Shown here in pieces: positions 51,533 through 60,704 of a stretch of DNA of 64,000 nucleotides. The translations under genes and the position numbers were made by a program. A model generated the notes under the pieces. It made no database searches, was not told the DNA's origin, and worked only from the letters and a program-made list of their open reading frames with translations. Within the stretch, counting starts at the first letter, position 1. Every line of letters starts with the position of its first letter. Source of the DNA: Bacillus sp. AFS088145 (lineage in GTDB: Bacteria; Bacillota; Bacilli; Bacillales; Bacillaceae_G); NCBI RefSeq assembly GCF_002564465.1, contig NZ_NUUX01000002.1, forward strand, positions 1 to 64,000, given 5' to 3'.

Positions 51533-51757
51533 CTAGTCCCCTGGTGTGAATTGCTTAACTAATTTAAGCGTGCCGTAGATTCCAGTAAATAATCCTAACA
51601 GTAAAAAGATGATCATAAATACTGGTACTGGCCAATTAAAAAATGAATCAATCCATCTTCCTAAAAAGATGCCTATGAGAATAGAACCGACAAGCTGAGC
51701 TAGAATGGAAGACATGAGTGCCATTGCTTTAAGAGGATGTTGATTGTTGTTTTTCAT
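51533..51757 (-). CDS. atpZ: AtpZ-like small membrane protein
   Basis: A 74-residue two-helix protein (MKNNNQHPLKAMALMSSIL, then GIFLGRWIDSFFNWPVP) that heads the operon, 4 nt before atpI. AtpZ is known in alkaliphilic bacilli with AtpI. ATG at 51757 follows GGAGGG. Confidence 0.82.
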   Translation of the reverse strand: MKNNNQHPLKAMALMSSILAQLVGSILIGIFLGRWIDSFFNWPVPVFMIIFLLLGLFTGIYGTLKLVKQFTPGD

Positions 51758-51854
51758 ACAAAATCCCTCCATGTCAATTTTCATTCTAAAAAAATTGCCA
51801 AAAGTCTTATCTTGTTTAATTCTACAACAAAAATTTGCTAAAATCTCTAAACAT

Positions 51855-51868
51855 TGAAAACGTTCACA
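51855..51868. promoter_or_regulatory. cre site upstream of the atp operon
   Basis: TGAAAACGTTCACA matches the cre consensus TGWNANCGNTNWCA at every defined position. It is about 100 bp upstream of atpZ. It overlaps the first of three 9-bp direct repeats GTTCACAAA (51862-51870, 51873-51881) and GTTCAAAAA (51884-51892), each 11 bp apart, which on the minus strand read TTTGTGAAC, similar to ResD half-sites. Confidence 0.6.
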
Positions 51869-52018
51869 AATTGTTCACAAAACGTTCAAAAAATTTTAAT
51901 AACATAGTATTTACATACGATAAAAACCCTTTTAAACATTCATGTTAAGCATACAATATGTTACAAAAATGTGTCAATTACTTAAATTAAAAAACTATTA
52001 AAAAATACTTACCAATTT

Positions 52019-54223
52019 TTAGTCTTCAACATAAATTTTAGCGACATTGACGTAAGATTCCGTTGCACTTTCATATTGTTTACGTTTATAAAAGATCACA
52101 AACTTATAAATTCCACTTTTAGGAAAGTCTTTTAAAACTAGTTCCTTCTTGATAATTCCCCTCTTACTATTTTCCTGTTCATCAATCACTCCTAACAAAC
52201 GGAATGTTTCTGATTCAAAAACAGCAATTTTGTATTCCTCAACTTTACTTGGTAAATAGAGTTCATATTTATAGCGATTTTTACCTTTTACTCTACCAAA
52301 GTGAAATCCCATTACTGACGGAAAGTTCGGTTCTCCTTGTAGTAATAAAAACGGCATTCTTAGATTTTCATCATCATTTGTACTGAACGTAATTGCCCCA
52401 TCATAAAATCCATCTCTTAATCCTTTCGTATCAACTGTTGCCGTAAGATTAATCTTTTTGCTAGTATGCGCTGGAATTGTAAAAGGATTAGGTAATACCC
52501 ATTGTATTCCAGTGGCTGGCTGATTATTTATAGCTGTAACTTGTTTTGGCATATTTGATTTATTAGAAATTCTTACGACAAAATCTTTCTTTACTTGTAA
52601 ATCCGTTTTTCTCGTTACTCCTAAAGATAATGATGTCGGGAATAATGTTGTCTCAGTCTCTAGTGCTTTTTCAATATCTAATCTTCCAGCCCCTTGTTCG
52701 TACGCATGATACATCTTTTTATTATTCTTATATAATGGTGTTGCTGTATTGACTAGCACACTTTTTAAATCGTCCATACTCCAATCTGGGTGCAATTGTT
52801 TTACTAGAGCAGCTGCTCCAGCGACGTGTGGACTTGCCATACTCGTTCCTTGAAGTGCTAAATACCCACCCGGAATTGTACTTTTTATTTGTACACCTGG
52901 AGCTAATAAATCCGGCTTCATTTGCCAAGTACCTGTTACCGGCCCTCTAGAGCTGAAATCCGCAAGAATATCAACCTTCTTTTCATGTCCAGTTTTAGCT
53001 TCCACTTTAGTTTTTTCAATGATTTTCTTAATCATTAAGCCTTCTTTTCTTGAAATAGTCGCGGCTGGAACAGTAAATTTCCCTTTAATTTGTCCGATGA
53101 AATTTCCGTCAATATTATTAAAGACAATAACAGCCTTTGCACCAGCATCTTGAGCATTTTTTACTTTATCAGTGAATGTGATTTTTCCCCTTTCAAGCAA
53201 GACAATTTTGTCTTTTACTCTTTTTAAATCACGCTTTTCCCCATATTTCTTAAATACAAATCGCCCATTTATACCTTTACCCCATTTAGCAGATCCGATC
53301 ATAGGACTAATAATTGTCTCTTTATTTTTCACATGTATAGATGGGAAAAGAACAGGTGGATAGCTCGCACCCACTGTTAAAGCCTTTGATGCAGTTGCGG
53401 GAGAACCGACAGTCCATAATCCTGGTCCAGAGTTTCCTGCAGCCGTAATTGCTAGTACACCCTTCTCTACTGCCTTATCTAACGCAATACTTGTCGGCCA
53501 GTCTGGTCCGTTGACATCATTACCTAGTGATAAGTTAATAATATCTACTTTATCCTTCACTGCTCGCTCAATTGCTGCCATAACCGTTTCAGATGTACCA
53601 ACACCACCAGGTCCAAGAGCACGGTATGCATAGATTGTTGCCTTAGGGGCAACGCCTTTTCTTTTTCCATTAGCCGCTATTACACCCGCTACATGAGTAC
53701 CATGAAATGTACTTTTTTCTTCAAGTTTAGTTTCCATTGGGTCTTTATCTAAATCAATCGTATCGTAACCGCCACCATAATTTGCTTTCAAATCAGGATG
53801 TCTGTAATCTACTCCAGTATCGATTACTCCTACCTTAACTCCTTCGCCAGTAATCTTTCTCCCCCTTTGATCCTTATATAACTGAGCTTCGTCCGCTCCA
53901 ATAAAAGGGATGCTATCTTCTAAATGCGCTCTATAAGTTGTAACAAAATGCATATCATTTACTAATGGCATTTTAGCTAACTGTGATAACTCTTCAAGAG
54001 AACCCGATACTGAAAAACCATAGTATGTCTCAGTGTATTGTTGTCTTACGGTTACATTTGGGAAACGTTCACCAATATATTTTATTGCTTGTGTAATCAT
54101 TCCATCTTTAACCGAAATTAAAGCAACTTGTTTTTGTTGTTCATGTGCATTTACATAAACATCTTTAAATGGAAATAGTAAAAAAACTAGACAAATAATT
54201 ATTTTAAGAAAGTAATTTTTCAT
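52019..54223 (-). CDS. Extracellular subtilisin-like serine protease (Vpr type)
   Basis: A 734-residue S8 protease. Signal peptide 1-26, an inhibitor-I9-like prodomain (about 30-100), and the catalytic domain with D135 (VIDTGVD), H174 (HGTHVAG), N264 (oxyanion, AAGNSG) and S461 (GTSMASPHVAG). A protease-associated (PA) domain is inserted at about 310-410. A beta-rich C-terminal domain of about 200 residues follows. This is the layout of minor extracellular protease Vpr, though somewhat shorter (734 against about 800). No terminator is clear. AAAGGAG is 11 nt from the ATG. Confidence 0.9.
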   Translation of the reverse strand: MKNYFLKIIICLVFLLFPFKDVYVNAHEQQKQVALISVKDGMITQAIKYIGERFPNVTVRQQYTETYYGFSVSGSLEELSQLAKMPLVNDMHFVTTYRAHLEDSIPFIGADEAQLYKDQRGRKITGEGVKVGVIDTGVDYRHPDLKANYGGGYDTIDLDKDPMETKLEEKSTFHGTHVAGVIAANGKRKGVAPKATIYAYRALGPGGVGTSETVMAAIERAVKDKVDIINLSLGNDVNGPDWPTSIALDKAVEKGVLAITAAGNSGPGLWTVGSPATASKALTVGASYPPVLFPSIHVKNKETIISPMIGSAKWGKGINGRFVFKKYGEKRDLKRVKDKIVLLERGKITFTDKVKNAQDAGAKAVIVFNNIDGNFIGQIKGKFTVPAATISRKEGLMIKKIIEKTKVEAKTGHEKKVDILADFSSRGPVTGTWQMKPDLLAPGVQIKSTIPGGYLALQGTSMASPHVAGAAALVKQLHPDWSMDDLKSVLVNTATPLYKNNKKMYHAYEQGAGRLDIEKALETETTLFPTSLSLGVTRKTDLQVKKDFVVRISNKSNMPKQVTAINNQPATGIQWVLPNPFTIPAHTSKKINLTATVDTKGLRDGFYDGAITFSTNDDENLRMPFLLLQGEPNFPSVMGFHFGRVKGKNRYKYELYLPSKVEEYKIAVFESETFRLLGVIDEQENSKRGIIKKELVLKDFPKSGIYKFVIFYKRKQYESATESYVNVAKIYVED

Positions 54224-54335
54224 TCAATGCAGGTTCTCCTTTATATAAGATATTTTCTTTTTAGCTTTCTCACTAATCGTTCATTCATGTATAAAAAGGT
54301 AATTTTCTCTAGAACCTACAAAGTTTTCAAAATAG

Positions 54336-54390
54336 AAAAAAGACTAACTCTAGGTAAAGCATTAAGCTTCCCTAAAAAGTTAGTCTTTTT
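54336..54390 (-). terminator. Terminator after the AmiS-family gene
   Basis: AAAAAAGACTAACT (54336-54349) pairs with AGTTAGTCTTTTT (54378-54390), 10 nt beyond the stop codon; T-runs on both strands. Confidence 0.85.
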
Positions 54391-54399
54391 GTATTATCA

Positions 54400-55032
54400 T
54401 TAATTTTTTAATTCAGGTTGGTTAAACAACTGGAATTTTTTATTTGTAACATACGCTTTAACTTCATGGATGACAAAATACAATATTGATGCTCCTAAAA
54501 CTACGATCCATGCATTGGAAATTACTGTCTCCTGCCAAATCCCTAAAAGCATAAAAAATGCTGGAAGAGTAATTGTAGTCCAAGATTGTATCATTGCGAC
54601 GATTCCTGTGTATCGTTCTATTTTCTTACCTAAGACAAGGCCAGCAAAGAATAGATACCATAAATATGCCCACATAACCCATAATAGTCCGCCTACAACA
54701 TCATGAATAATAACGAAGTTCACGAAAGCCCAAAGTACAGACATGATAGATACCCAAAGTGAGAACCAGCCTAAGCCTGTTCCATTAAAACCTTTAAGAT
54801 TTGTAAATCCATTATATAAATAAGTAATACCAAAAAAGAAAATGCTTGCCGTATTAAATAATTCCCACTTACCAGCACCTAAATGCATTAATAAGTAGAT
54901 AGGAAAAACGATTTGTAATGTACCAACAAATAAGTTTAATAGTGCTGCACTTTTAGCATTTGCTTTATTTAATAAAACTAGACTATTTAAAAACAGAGTT
55001 GCACCAGATAAAAGTAAACCTACAGATCCCAT
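54400..55032 (-). CDS. AmiS/UreI family channel protein
   Basis: A 210-residue protein with six membrane helices. The family holds the proton-gated urea channel UreI and amide transporters. Typical segments are TLQIVFPIYLLMHLGAG near 38 and GITYLYNGFTNL. No urease or amidase gene is nearby, so urea or short amides are both possible. The ATG has no clear ribosome binding site, although AGGAGGG lies about 55 nt upstream with an in-frame stop between, so that site does not serve this start. Single gene. Confidence 0.85.
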   Translation of the reverse strand: MGSVGLLLSGATLFLNSLVLLNKANAKSAALLNLFVGTLQIVFPIYLLMHLGAGKWELFNTASIFFFGITYLYNGFTNLKGFNGTGLGWFSLWVSIMSVLWAFVNFVIIHDVVGGLLWVMWAYLWYLFFAGLVLGKKIERYTGIVAMIQSWTTITLPAFFMLLGIWQETVISNAWIVVLGASILYFVIHEVKAYVTNKKFQLFNQPELKN

Positions 55033-55100
55033 AGTGACTTGTTAAAAAGAAAATTGTTAAAAATTTACTTTTTAACTCAACCCTCCTACTTTAAGATTAG

Positions 55101-55139
55101 AAAAAAAAATACAAGCGCCTGATCTAAGTCAAACGCTTG
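55101..55139 (-). terminator. Terminator of the deo/nupC operon
   Basis: CAAGCG (55112-55117) pairs with CGCTTG (55134-55139); on the minus strand a T9 run follows. Confidence 0.78.
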
Positions 55140-55146
55140 GATTAAA

Positions 55147-56331
55147 TTATTTTAAAACGATCCCTACGATAATTGCCGTTAAAACACTTACTAATGTTGC
55201 ACCAAATAATAATTTTAAACCGAAACGAGCGACAACATTTCCTTGTTTCTCATGTAAACCTTTAACCGCACCTGCAATAATCCCAATTGATGAGAAGTTA
55301 GCAAATGATACAAGGAATACTGATACAATTCCTAACGTACGAGTTGAGAACTCTTTACCATGTTTCGCTAAATCCATCATTGCAACGAACTCATTTGAAA
55401 CAAGTTTTGTTGCCATAATACTACCTGCATCAACCGCTTCTTTAAATGGTACACCCATAATGAATGCGAATGGTGCAAAAACATAACCTAAAATTCCTTG
55501 GAATGAGATTCCAAAAATCATATCAAAAATGTTATTAATTCCACCAATTAATGCAACAAAACCGATTAACATTGCTGCAACGATGATTGCTACTTTGAAA
55601 CCATCTAAAATATACTCTCCAAGCATCTCGAAGAATGTTTGTTTTTCTTCTTCTTGTACCGTTAAGATATCTTCTTCTGCTGTAACAGTGTAAGGATTGA
55701 TGATTGACGAAATAATAAATCCACCAAATAAGTTTAAGACAATTGCTGTTACAACATATTTTGGTTCAACCATTGTCATATATGCACCTACGATAGACAT
55801 AGATACTGTTGACATTGCTGATGCACAAAGTGTATATAAACGATTTTTTGGTAAATGACCTAATTGTTTTTTTACTGAAATGAAAACTTCAGATTGTCCT
55901 AAAATTGCAGATGCTACTGCATTGTAAGACTCTAATTTACCCATGCCATTGATTTTGCTTAAGATTAACCCAATGTATTTAATAAAAAACGGTAAAATCT
56001 TTGTGAATTGTAAAATACCAATTAATGCAGAAATAAATACGATTGGTAATAATACTCCTGTGAAGAATGGGAAAGCACCTTCATTTGCCATACCACCAAA
56101 TACGAAATTAACACCTTCACCAGCGTATTCTAATAACTTTCCAAATCCATTAGAAACTCCTTTAATTAACACTAAACCTACTTCTGTATTTAATAATAAG
56201 AACGCTAATATGATTTGAACAACAACCATAATTACTACTGGACGATATTTAATGTTTTTACGATCACTACTAGCGATGAAAGCTAGACCGAAAACTACTA
56301 GTAGTCCAACAAGAGCAATAATATATTTCAT
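55147..56331 (-). CDS. nupC: Nucleoside transporter NupC (concentrative type)
   Basis: A 394-residue CNT-family pyrimidine nucleoside:proton symporter. [14 protein letters not shown] (about residues 144-157) and [10 protein letters not shown] near 325 are substrate-site motifs. ATG at 56331 follows GGGGGAG. In B. subtilis nupC lies in the dra-nupC-pdp operon; here cdd is between deoC and nupC, and no pdp follows. A cre site lies upstream at 56370-56383. Confidence 0.94.
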   Translation of the reverse strand: MKYIIALVGLLVVFGLAFIASSDRKNIKYRPVVIMVVVQIILAFLLLNTEVGLVLIKGVSNGFGKLLEYAGEGVNFVFGGMANEGAFPFFTGVLLPIVFISALIGILQFTKILPFFIKYIGLILSKINGMGKLESYNAVASAILGQSEVFISVKKQLGHLPKNRLYTLCASAMSTVSMSIVGAYMTMVEPKYVVTAIVLNLFGGFIISSIINPYTVTAEEDILTVQEEEKQTFFEMLGEYILDGFKVAIIVAAMLIGFVALIGGINNIFDMIFGISFQGILGYVFAPFAFIMGVPFKEAVDAGSIMATKLVSNEFVAMMDLAKHGKEFSTRTLGIVSVFLVSFANFSSIGIIAGAVKGLHEKQGNVVARFGLKLLFGATLVSVLTAIIVGIVLK

Positions 56332-56369
56332 GTTTCTCCCCCGAAAATCCAATAAATTTTTTTATTTAA

Positions 56370-56383
56370 TATAAGCGCTTTCA
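56370..56383. promoter_or_regulatory. cre site upstream of nupC
   Basis: TATAAGCGCTTTCA, on the minus strand TGAAAGCGCTTATA, matches the cre consensus with one mismatch. CcpA control of dra-nupC-pdp is known in B. subtilis. Here it sits between cdd and nupC. Confidence 0.6.
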
Positions 56384-56449
56384 AAACGAACACAACTTTT
56401 TATTTGTTGGATGTCAGACATCATATAGAAGTTAGATGTCAGACAAGGA

Positions 56450-56866
<417 letters not shown>

Positions 56867-56894
56867 TTAACGAATTGTTAGGTAATTCTTTATT

Positions 56895-56968
56895 AAAGTG
56901 TGTGAGTTTTGTCTTCGCTTTACCATATTACCAACGTAAGAGCTAAAGAGCAATAACTCACTCACTTT
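56895..56968. other. Long inverted repeat between deoC and cdd
   Basis: Arms AAAGTGTGTGAGTT (56895-56908) and AACTCACTCACTTT (56955-56968) with one mismatch, separated by about 46 nt. The only good T-run is on the plus strand, against the direction of both genes, so a terminator for the operon is doubtful. It could form a mRNA stem that affects processing. Confidence 0.45.
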
Positions 56969-56993
56969 TTTTTATTTTAAAATTATTTTGAAA

Positions 56994-57659
56994 TTAATAA
57001 GCTGTGTTAGCTTCTTCACCTTGAACAATTTTAACACCTGAACTTGTACCGATACGGTTTGCACCAGCAGTTACTACATTTTCTACGTCTTTTAAGTTAC
57101 GAACACCACCAGAAGCTTTAACGCCTACGTTTTCTCCAACAGTTTTACGCATTAATGCAACGTCTTCTACTGTTGCTCCACCAGTTGAAAATCCTGTTGA
57201 TGTTTTTACAAAGTCAGCACCAGCTTTAACTGATAATTCACATGCTCTAACTTTTTCTTCATCAGTTAAAAGACAAGTCTCAATAATTACTTTTACTAAA
57301 GCTTTTCCTTTAGCAGCTTCAACAACTGCACGTATATCTCTTTCAACTAATTCATCATTTTTTTCTTTTAATGCAGAAATATTGATAACCATATCAACTT
57401 CCTCAGCACCATTTTCAATTGCGTTTGTAGTTTCGAATGCTTTTACTTCAGGAGTGTTTGCTCCTAGAGGAAAACCAATTACCGTACAAACCTTTACAGA
57501 AGAATCCTTTAATAATTCACTTGCATAAGAAACCCAAGTAGGATTGATACAAACTGATGCAAAGCTAAATTCTTTTGCTTCCTCAGCTAGTTTTGCAATT
57601 TCTTCTCTTTTTGCGTCAGCTCGTAATAATGTGTGATCTACTAATTTTGCGTAATTCAT
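56994..57659 (-). CDS. deoC: Deoxyribose-phosphate aldolase
   Basis: A 221-residue class I aldolase that splits 2-deoxyribose 5-phosphate to acetaldehyde and glyceraldehyde 3-phosphate. Catalytic lysines are in [11 protein letters not shown] (Schiff base) and [14 protein letters not shown]. Known as dra in B. subtilis. First gene of the operon behind a DeoR-controlled promoter. Confidence 0.95.
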   Translation of the reverse strand: MNYAKLVDHTLLRADAKREEIAKLAEEAKEFSFASVCINPTWVSYASELLKDSSVKVCTVIGFPLGANTPEVKAFETTNAIENGAEEVDMVINISALKEKNDELVERDIRAVVEAAKGKALVKVIIETCLLTDEEKVRACELSVKAGADFVKTSTGFSTGGATVEDVALMRKTVGENVGVKASGGVRNLKDVENVVTAGANRIGTSSGVKIVQGEEANTAY

Positions 57660-57730
57660 ATATAGTCGCTCCCTTAATGGTTTTATTATAAATAAATGTT
57701 TATTTACTAAGTTACTCTGAATATGTCTTT

Positions 57731-57759
57731 ACTATAACACCGCTATGAAATTTTGTAAA
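57731..57759 (-). promoter_or_regulatory. Promoter of deoC-cdd-nupC
   Basis: Minus strand TTTACA, 17-nt spacer, TATAGT (-35 at 57754-57759, -10 at 57731-57736). Lies 8 bp from the DeoR palindrome. Confidence 0.75.
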
Positions 57760-57766
57760 ATACAAT

Positions 57767-57782
57767 TTGAACTTATGTTCAA
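57767..57782. promoter_or_regulatory. DeoR operator
   Basis: Perfect palindrome TTGAAC-N4-GTTCAA just upstream of the deo promoter. The arms resemble the B. subtilis DeoR operator (ATTGAA and TTCAAT). DeoR encoded next to it should be released by deoxyribose 5-phosphate. Confidence 0.75.
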
Positions 57783-57810
57783 GGATAATTTTTCCTATTA
57801 AATTAAAAAA

Positions 57811-57858
57811 GGGGCTGTCTCATAAGTCAGGTTAACTGACACATAAGACGCCTCTTTT
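57811..57858 (-). terminator. Terminator of deoR
   Basis: GGCTGTCTCATAAGTCAG pairs imperfectly with CTGACACATAAGACGCC; T-run on the minus strand. It shares GGCTGTCTCAT with the hairpin at 17797-17824. Confidence 0.8.
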
Positions 57859-57904
57859 TCAATTGTAAAAATATCTGATTTCGAAGGTTAACGTTACCTC
57901 TTTC

Positions 57905-58846
57905 TTATCCCTGCTCTAGCAATCTTTTTGCAGTAAATTGATCAGTTATTAATACGTTTGCATATTTACCCATTAAAGCACCGTGAATAGCGTTTATTTT
58001 TCTTTCTCCACCTGCGACTAAAATAGACTTTTCTTTACTTCTAAGCTCATCTAACTCAATTCCAATCGTTCGTCGATTTAGAAGTTCAGAATAAATATTT
58101 CCTTCTTTATCAAAAAAGCGTGAGCAAATGTCTCCTACAGCAAATGTTTGTAAATCCGTCTCTTCCTTCTCATTTAAGTAGCCAACTTTAAATAACAGGG
58201 CATCTTTTTTAACAGTTCCCACAGTAAAAATTGCGACATTTGATTGTTTTCCCAAATCGATTAATCGACCAATATGGCGATCTTCCTCGACCATTTGTTT
58301 TACTTGTGGATTATCAAATATAACTGGTAGAGGTAAATATCTTGGAACGGTGTTAAATGCTTCAGCAAATAAATTTACCGTTTCTGATGCATAAGTATTC
58401 GTTTTAGAATAACTTACTCCACCATTTAGCTGAATTACTTCTACACCCTTTACTTGTTTATTACTTAACTTCGTTGCAATATGATACATTGTTGTTCCCC
58501 AAGTTACTCCTACAACATCACCATCATGGACTAAATCTACTAACACATCCGCAGCTTTTTTAGTGATTGTTTGCAAAACTTCATTGTAGTCATCAATTGG
58601 TGAATAGCAAACCTCAACAGATTGTAAATTATATTTCTTTTTTAATTCTCGAGCTAAATCATGATTGCCTTCTAGGGGGTCAATAATTTCAATGCGTACA
58701 TATCCCAATTCCTTTGCTTGTTGAAGTAATCTAGATACAGTTGGACGAGAGATTCCTAATTGTGTCGCGATCTCTTGCTGACTAAAGTCAGAATCATAGT
58801 ATAGTCTTGCTGCGTCTATTATTAACCTTTGTTTTTCGAGTGACAT
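57905..58846 (-). CDS. deoR: Deoxyribonucleoside regulator DeoR (SorC family)
   Basis: A 313-residue regulator with an N-terminal sigma-like helix-turn-helix (FSQQEIATQLGISRPTVSRL, about residues 21-40) and a SorC-type sugar-phosphate-binding domain (VVGVTWGTTMYHIA near 112, and VLITDQFTA at the end). It has the same length as B. subtilis DeoR and lies next to deoC with a matching operator. It represses deoC-cdd-nupC. Confidence 0.93.
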   Translation of the reverse strand: MSLEKQRLIIDAARLYYDSDFSQQEIATQLGISRPTVSRLLQQAKELGYVRIEIIDPLEGNHDLARELKKKYNLQSVEVCYSPIDDYNEVLQTITKKAADVLVDLVHDGDVVGVTWGTTMYHIATKLSNKQVKGVEVIQLNGGVSYSKTNTYASETVNLFAEAFNTVPRYLPLPVIFDNPQVKQMVEEDRHIGRLIDLGKQSNVAIFTVGTVKKDALLFKVGYLNEKEETDLQTFAVGDICSRFFDKEGNIYSELLNRRTIGIELDELRSKEKSILVAGGERKINAIHGALMGKYANVLITDQFTAKRLLEQG

Positions 58847-58924
58847 TCCCTAATCCCCTTTAACTTACCAATCCTTATTTCACGTTCAATTTTTTAATTA
58901 TTATACCCCTTTTAATTTAAAGAA

Positions 58925-59000
58925 AACTCGTCGAAGGCAGAGGCGTAGTTGCACTTATACTTAATTCCTAAAATTGGCGACTACGTCGAGTTAGCTACCT
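58925..59000. other. Imperfect inverted repeat between deoR and upp
   Basis: AACTCG and GGCGTAGTTGC (left) are complementary to GCGACTACG and CGAGTT (right), with an 11-nt insertion on the left side. It lies downstream of the upp terminator and upstream of deoR. Role unknown. Confidence 0.35.
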
Positions 59001-59030
59001 AGCTGCCAATTTATACTTTCTTAATGTGAA

Positions 59031-59058
59031 AAAAAGCCCTCCTATACTAGGAAAGCTT
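59031..59058 (-). terminator. Terminator of upp
   Basis: AAGCCCTCCTA (59034-59044) pairs with TAGGAAAGCTT (59048-59058) with two mismatches; T7 on the minus strand. Confidence 0.8.
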
Positions 59059-59069
59059 TAAAAATGTAA

Positions 59070-59699
59070 TTACTTTGTACCAAATAAACGATCTCCAGCG
59101 TCGCCAAGACCTGGAACAATATAACCGTGATCGTTTAATTTTTCATCAAGGGCAGCTATGTAAATATCCACATCTGGGTGTGCTTTTTGTAAAACTTCAA
59201 CACCTTCTGGAGCTGCAATTAAGCACATAAACTTAATATTTTTAGCACCTCGTGTTTTTAAAGAGTTGATTGCTTCAACTGCTGATCCACCTGTCGCAAG
59301 CATTGGATCAATCACAATGAAGTCACGCTCTTCTACATCCGTAGGAAGTTTAACATAATATTCAACCGGTTTTAAAGTCTCAGGATCGCGGTATAATCCA
59401 ACATGTCCAACTTTAGCTGCAGGAACTAATTGAAGGAAGCCATCAACCATTCCTAAACCTGCACGTAAAATTGGTACAATCCCTAATTTTTTACCAGCTA
59501 TAACTTTCGCCTTTGCAGTTGCTACTGGTGTTTGGATTTCCACTTCCTGTAATGGTAGATCGCGTGTGATTTCAAATGCCATTAAGCCCGCAACCTCATC
59601 AACTAGTGCACGGAATTCTTTTGTTCCAGTGTCTTTTCTACGAATTAAAGAAACTTTATGCTGAATTAACGGATGATCAAAAACGTATACTTTACTCAC
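59070..59699 (-). CDS. upp: Uracil phosphoribosyltransferase
   Basis: A 209-residue enzyme that makes UMP from uracil and PRPP. PRPP loop [13 protein letters not shown] near 126-138 and C-terminal [13 protein letters not shown] are diagnostic. GTG start at 59699 follows AAGGAGCG. It is in the conserved glyA-upp-atp neighbourhood, with the deo genes inserted between upp and atp. Confidence 0.96.
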   Translation of the reverse strand: MSKVYVFDHPLIQHKVSLIRRKDTGTKEFRALVDEVAGLMAFEITRDLPLQEVEIQTPVATAKAKVIAGKKLGIVPILRAGLGMVDGFLQLVPAAKVGHVGLYRDPETLKPVEYYVKLPTDVEERDFIVIDPMLATGGSAVEAINSLKTRGAKNIKFMCLIAAPEGVEVLQKAHPDVDIYIAALDEKLNDHGYIVPGLGDAGDRLFGTK

Positions 59700-59933
59700 T
59701 TTTATCGCTCCTTGCAAATACTTAGTAATTTATTATTCTTAAAAAGAATACCGAAAGCGGTTAAATAATTCAAGCCACATCGCACAATCGCTTAGAATTA
59801 ATTTAGATCTTTTTACAACCAAACTTCAATATTTCCTTTTTTTACTAATCAAATTGCTATTTTGACCCATTTTGATTAAAAAACTCCTCTTCCTCATTAT
59901 TAAAAGTCAGAGAAGTTTTTATCTTATACACAA

Positions 59934-59959
59934 AAAGAGAACCAATTGGTTCCCTCTTT
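59934..59959 (-). terminator. Terminator of the DoxX-family gene
   Basis: AAAGAGAACC (from 59934) pairs with GGTTCCCTCTTT (to 59959) around AATT; T-run on the minus strand. A second weaker hairpin lies at about 59878-59920. Confidence 0.82.
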
Positions 59960-59970
59960 GATGTGTATAG

Positions 59971-60489
59971 TTAAGATGCTTTACTTAAATTATGATCTGG
60001 TACTTTTGGAGTGAAAGATGTTTTTCTATTAATAAACTTGCTAATATAATGATCTAATCCGATACGTCCTGCATTTGAACCAGCAATTATAATAAAGATT
60101 CCTAATAATACCATTTGTGGATTTGTGCTAGTTGTACCACTAAACATAAATGCGAAGTTCATCATTAAACCAAAGAACATTGCTGTTTTTGTAAAACATC
60201 CAAGAATAAGTCCAAGTCCGATTGCGAATTCTCCAATAGGTACTAAAAAGTTAAATAAATCGATGTTTGGTATTGCAAAGTTTGTAAGGAAGTCTGCCCA
60301 CCAGCCTTGAACTGCTGGATGTTCACCTGAGGCACTTTTAACCGCAAATCCTAAAAATCCTGAAGCATCGAATCCGCCAGCTGATAACTTACCCCAACCT
60401 GCATGGATCCACTCATAACCTATATAAAGACGAATAATAGTTAAGAAACCAGATGCAATTTTATTAGTTCTTAAAAAATTAATAAACAT
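59971..60489 (-). CDS. DoxX-family membrane protein under Rex-type operators
   Basis: A 172-residue DoxX-like protein with four helices. The family pattern TIIRLYIGYEWIHAGWGKL (about residues 17-35) and FLVPIGEFAIGLGLILG near 82-98 is clear. DoxX proteins are linked to quinone or thiol redox in some bacteria; function here is unknown. The ATG follows GGAGGC. Two Rex-like palindromes lie upstream, one over the likely -35, so expression should rise when NADH/NAD+ is high. It is inserted between glyA and upp, which are adjacent in B. subtilis. Confidence 0.87.
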   Translation of the reverse strand: MFINFLRTNKIASGFLTIIRLYIGYEWIHAGWGKLSAGGFDASGFLGFAVKSASGEHPAVQGWWADFLTNFAIPNIDLFNFLVPIGEFAIGLGLILGCFTKTAMFFGLMMNFAFMFSGTTSTNPQMVLLGIFIIIAGSNAGRIGLDHYISKFINRKTSFTPKVPDHNLSKAS

Positions 60490-60562
60490 AATTTTTTGCC
60501 TCCGTTTGGATAATTTTTAATTGCTGTTTACATGAGTTATTGTACTCTATTTCAAATAAATA

Positions 60563-60580
60563 TTGTGAAGTTTTTCACAA
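60563..60580. promoter_or_regulatory. Rex operator 1
   Basis: TTGTGAA-N4-TTCACAA, a perfect palindrome identical to the Gram-positive Rex consensus. It overlaps the -35 region of a minus-strand promoter (CACAAT-N17-TACAAT) for the DoxX gene. Confidence 0.75.
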
Positions 60581-60595
60581 GTTTAATTGAACTTT

Positions 60596-60613
60596 TTGTG
60601 AATTTCATCACAA
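60596..60613. promoter_or_regulatory. Rex operator 2
   Basis: TTGTGAA-N4-ATCACAA, one mismatch from the Rex consensus. Its centre is 33 bp (about three turns) from operator 1, so dimers could bind the same face. Confidence 0.65.
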
Positions 60614-60628
60614 ACATTTAAAAAAATA

Positions 60629-60687
60629 AAGCTATCTTTAGTATTACTGCACCTTCAATGTTGAAAATACAGTTCTAAAGATAGCTT
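60629..60687 (-). terminator. Terminator of glyA
   Basis: AAGCTATCTTTAG (60629-60641) pairs with CTAAAGATAGCTT (60675-60687); T-run on the minus strand. Confidence 0.88.
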
Positions 60688-60704
60688 AATTTAAACTTTA
60701 TTTA

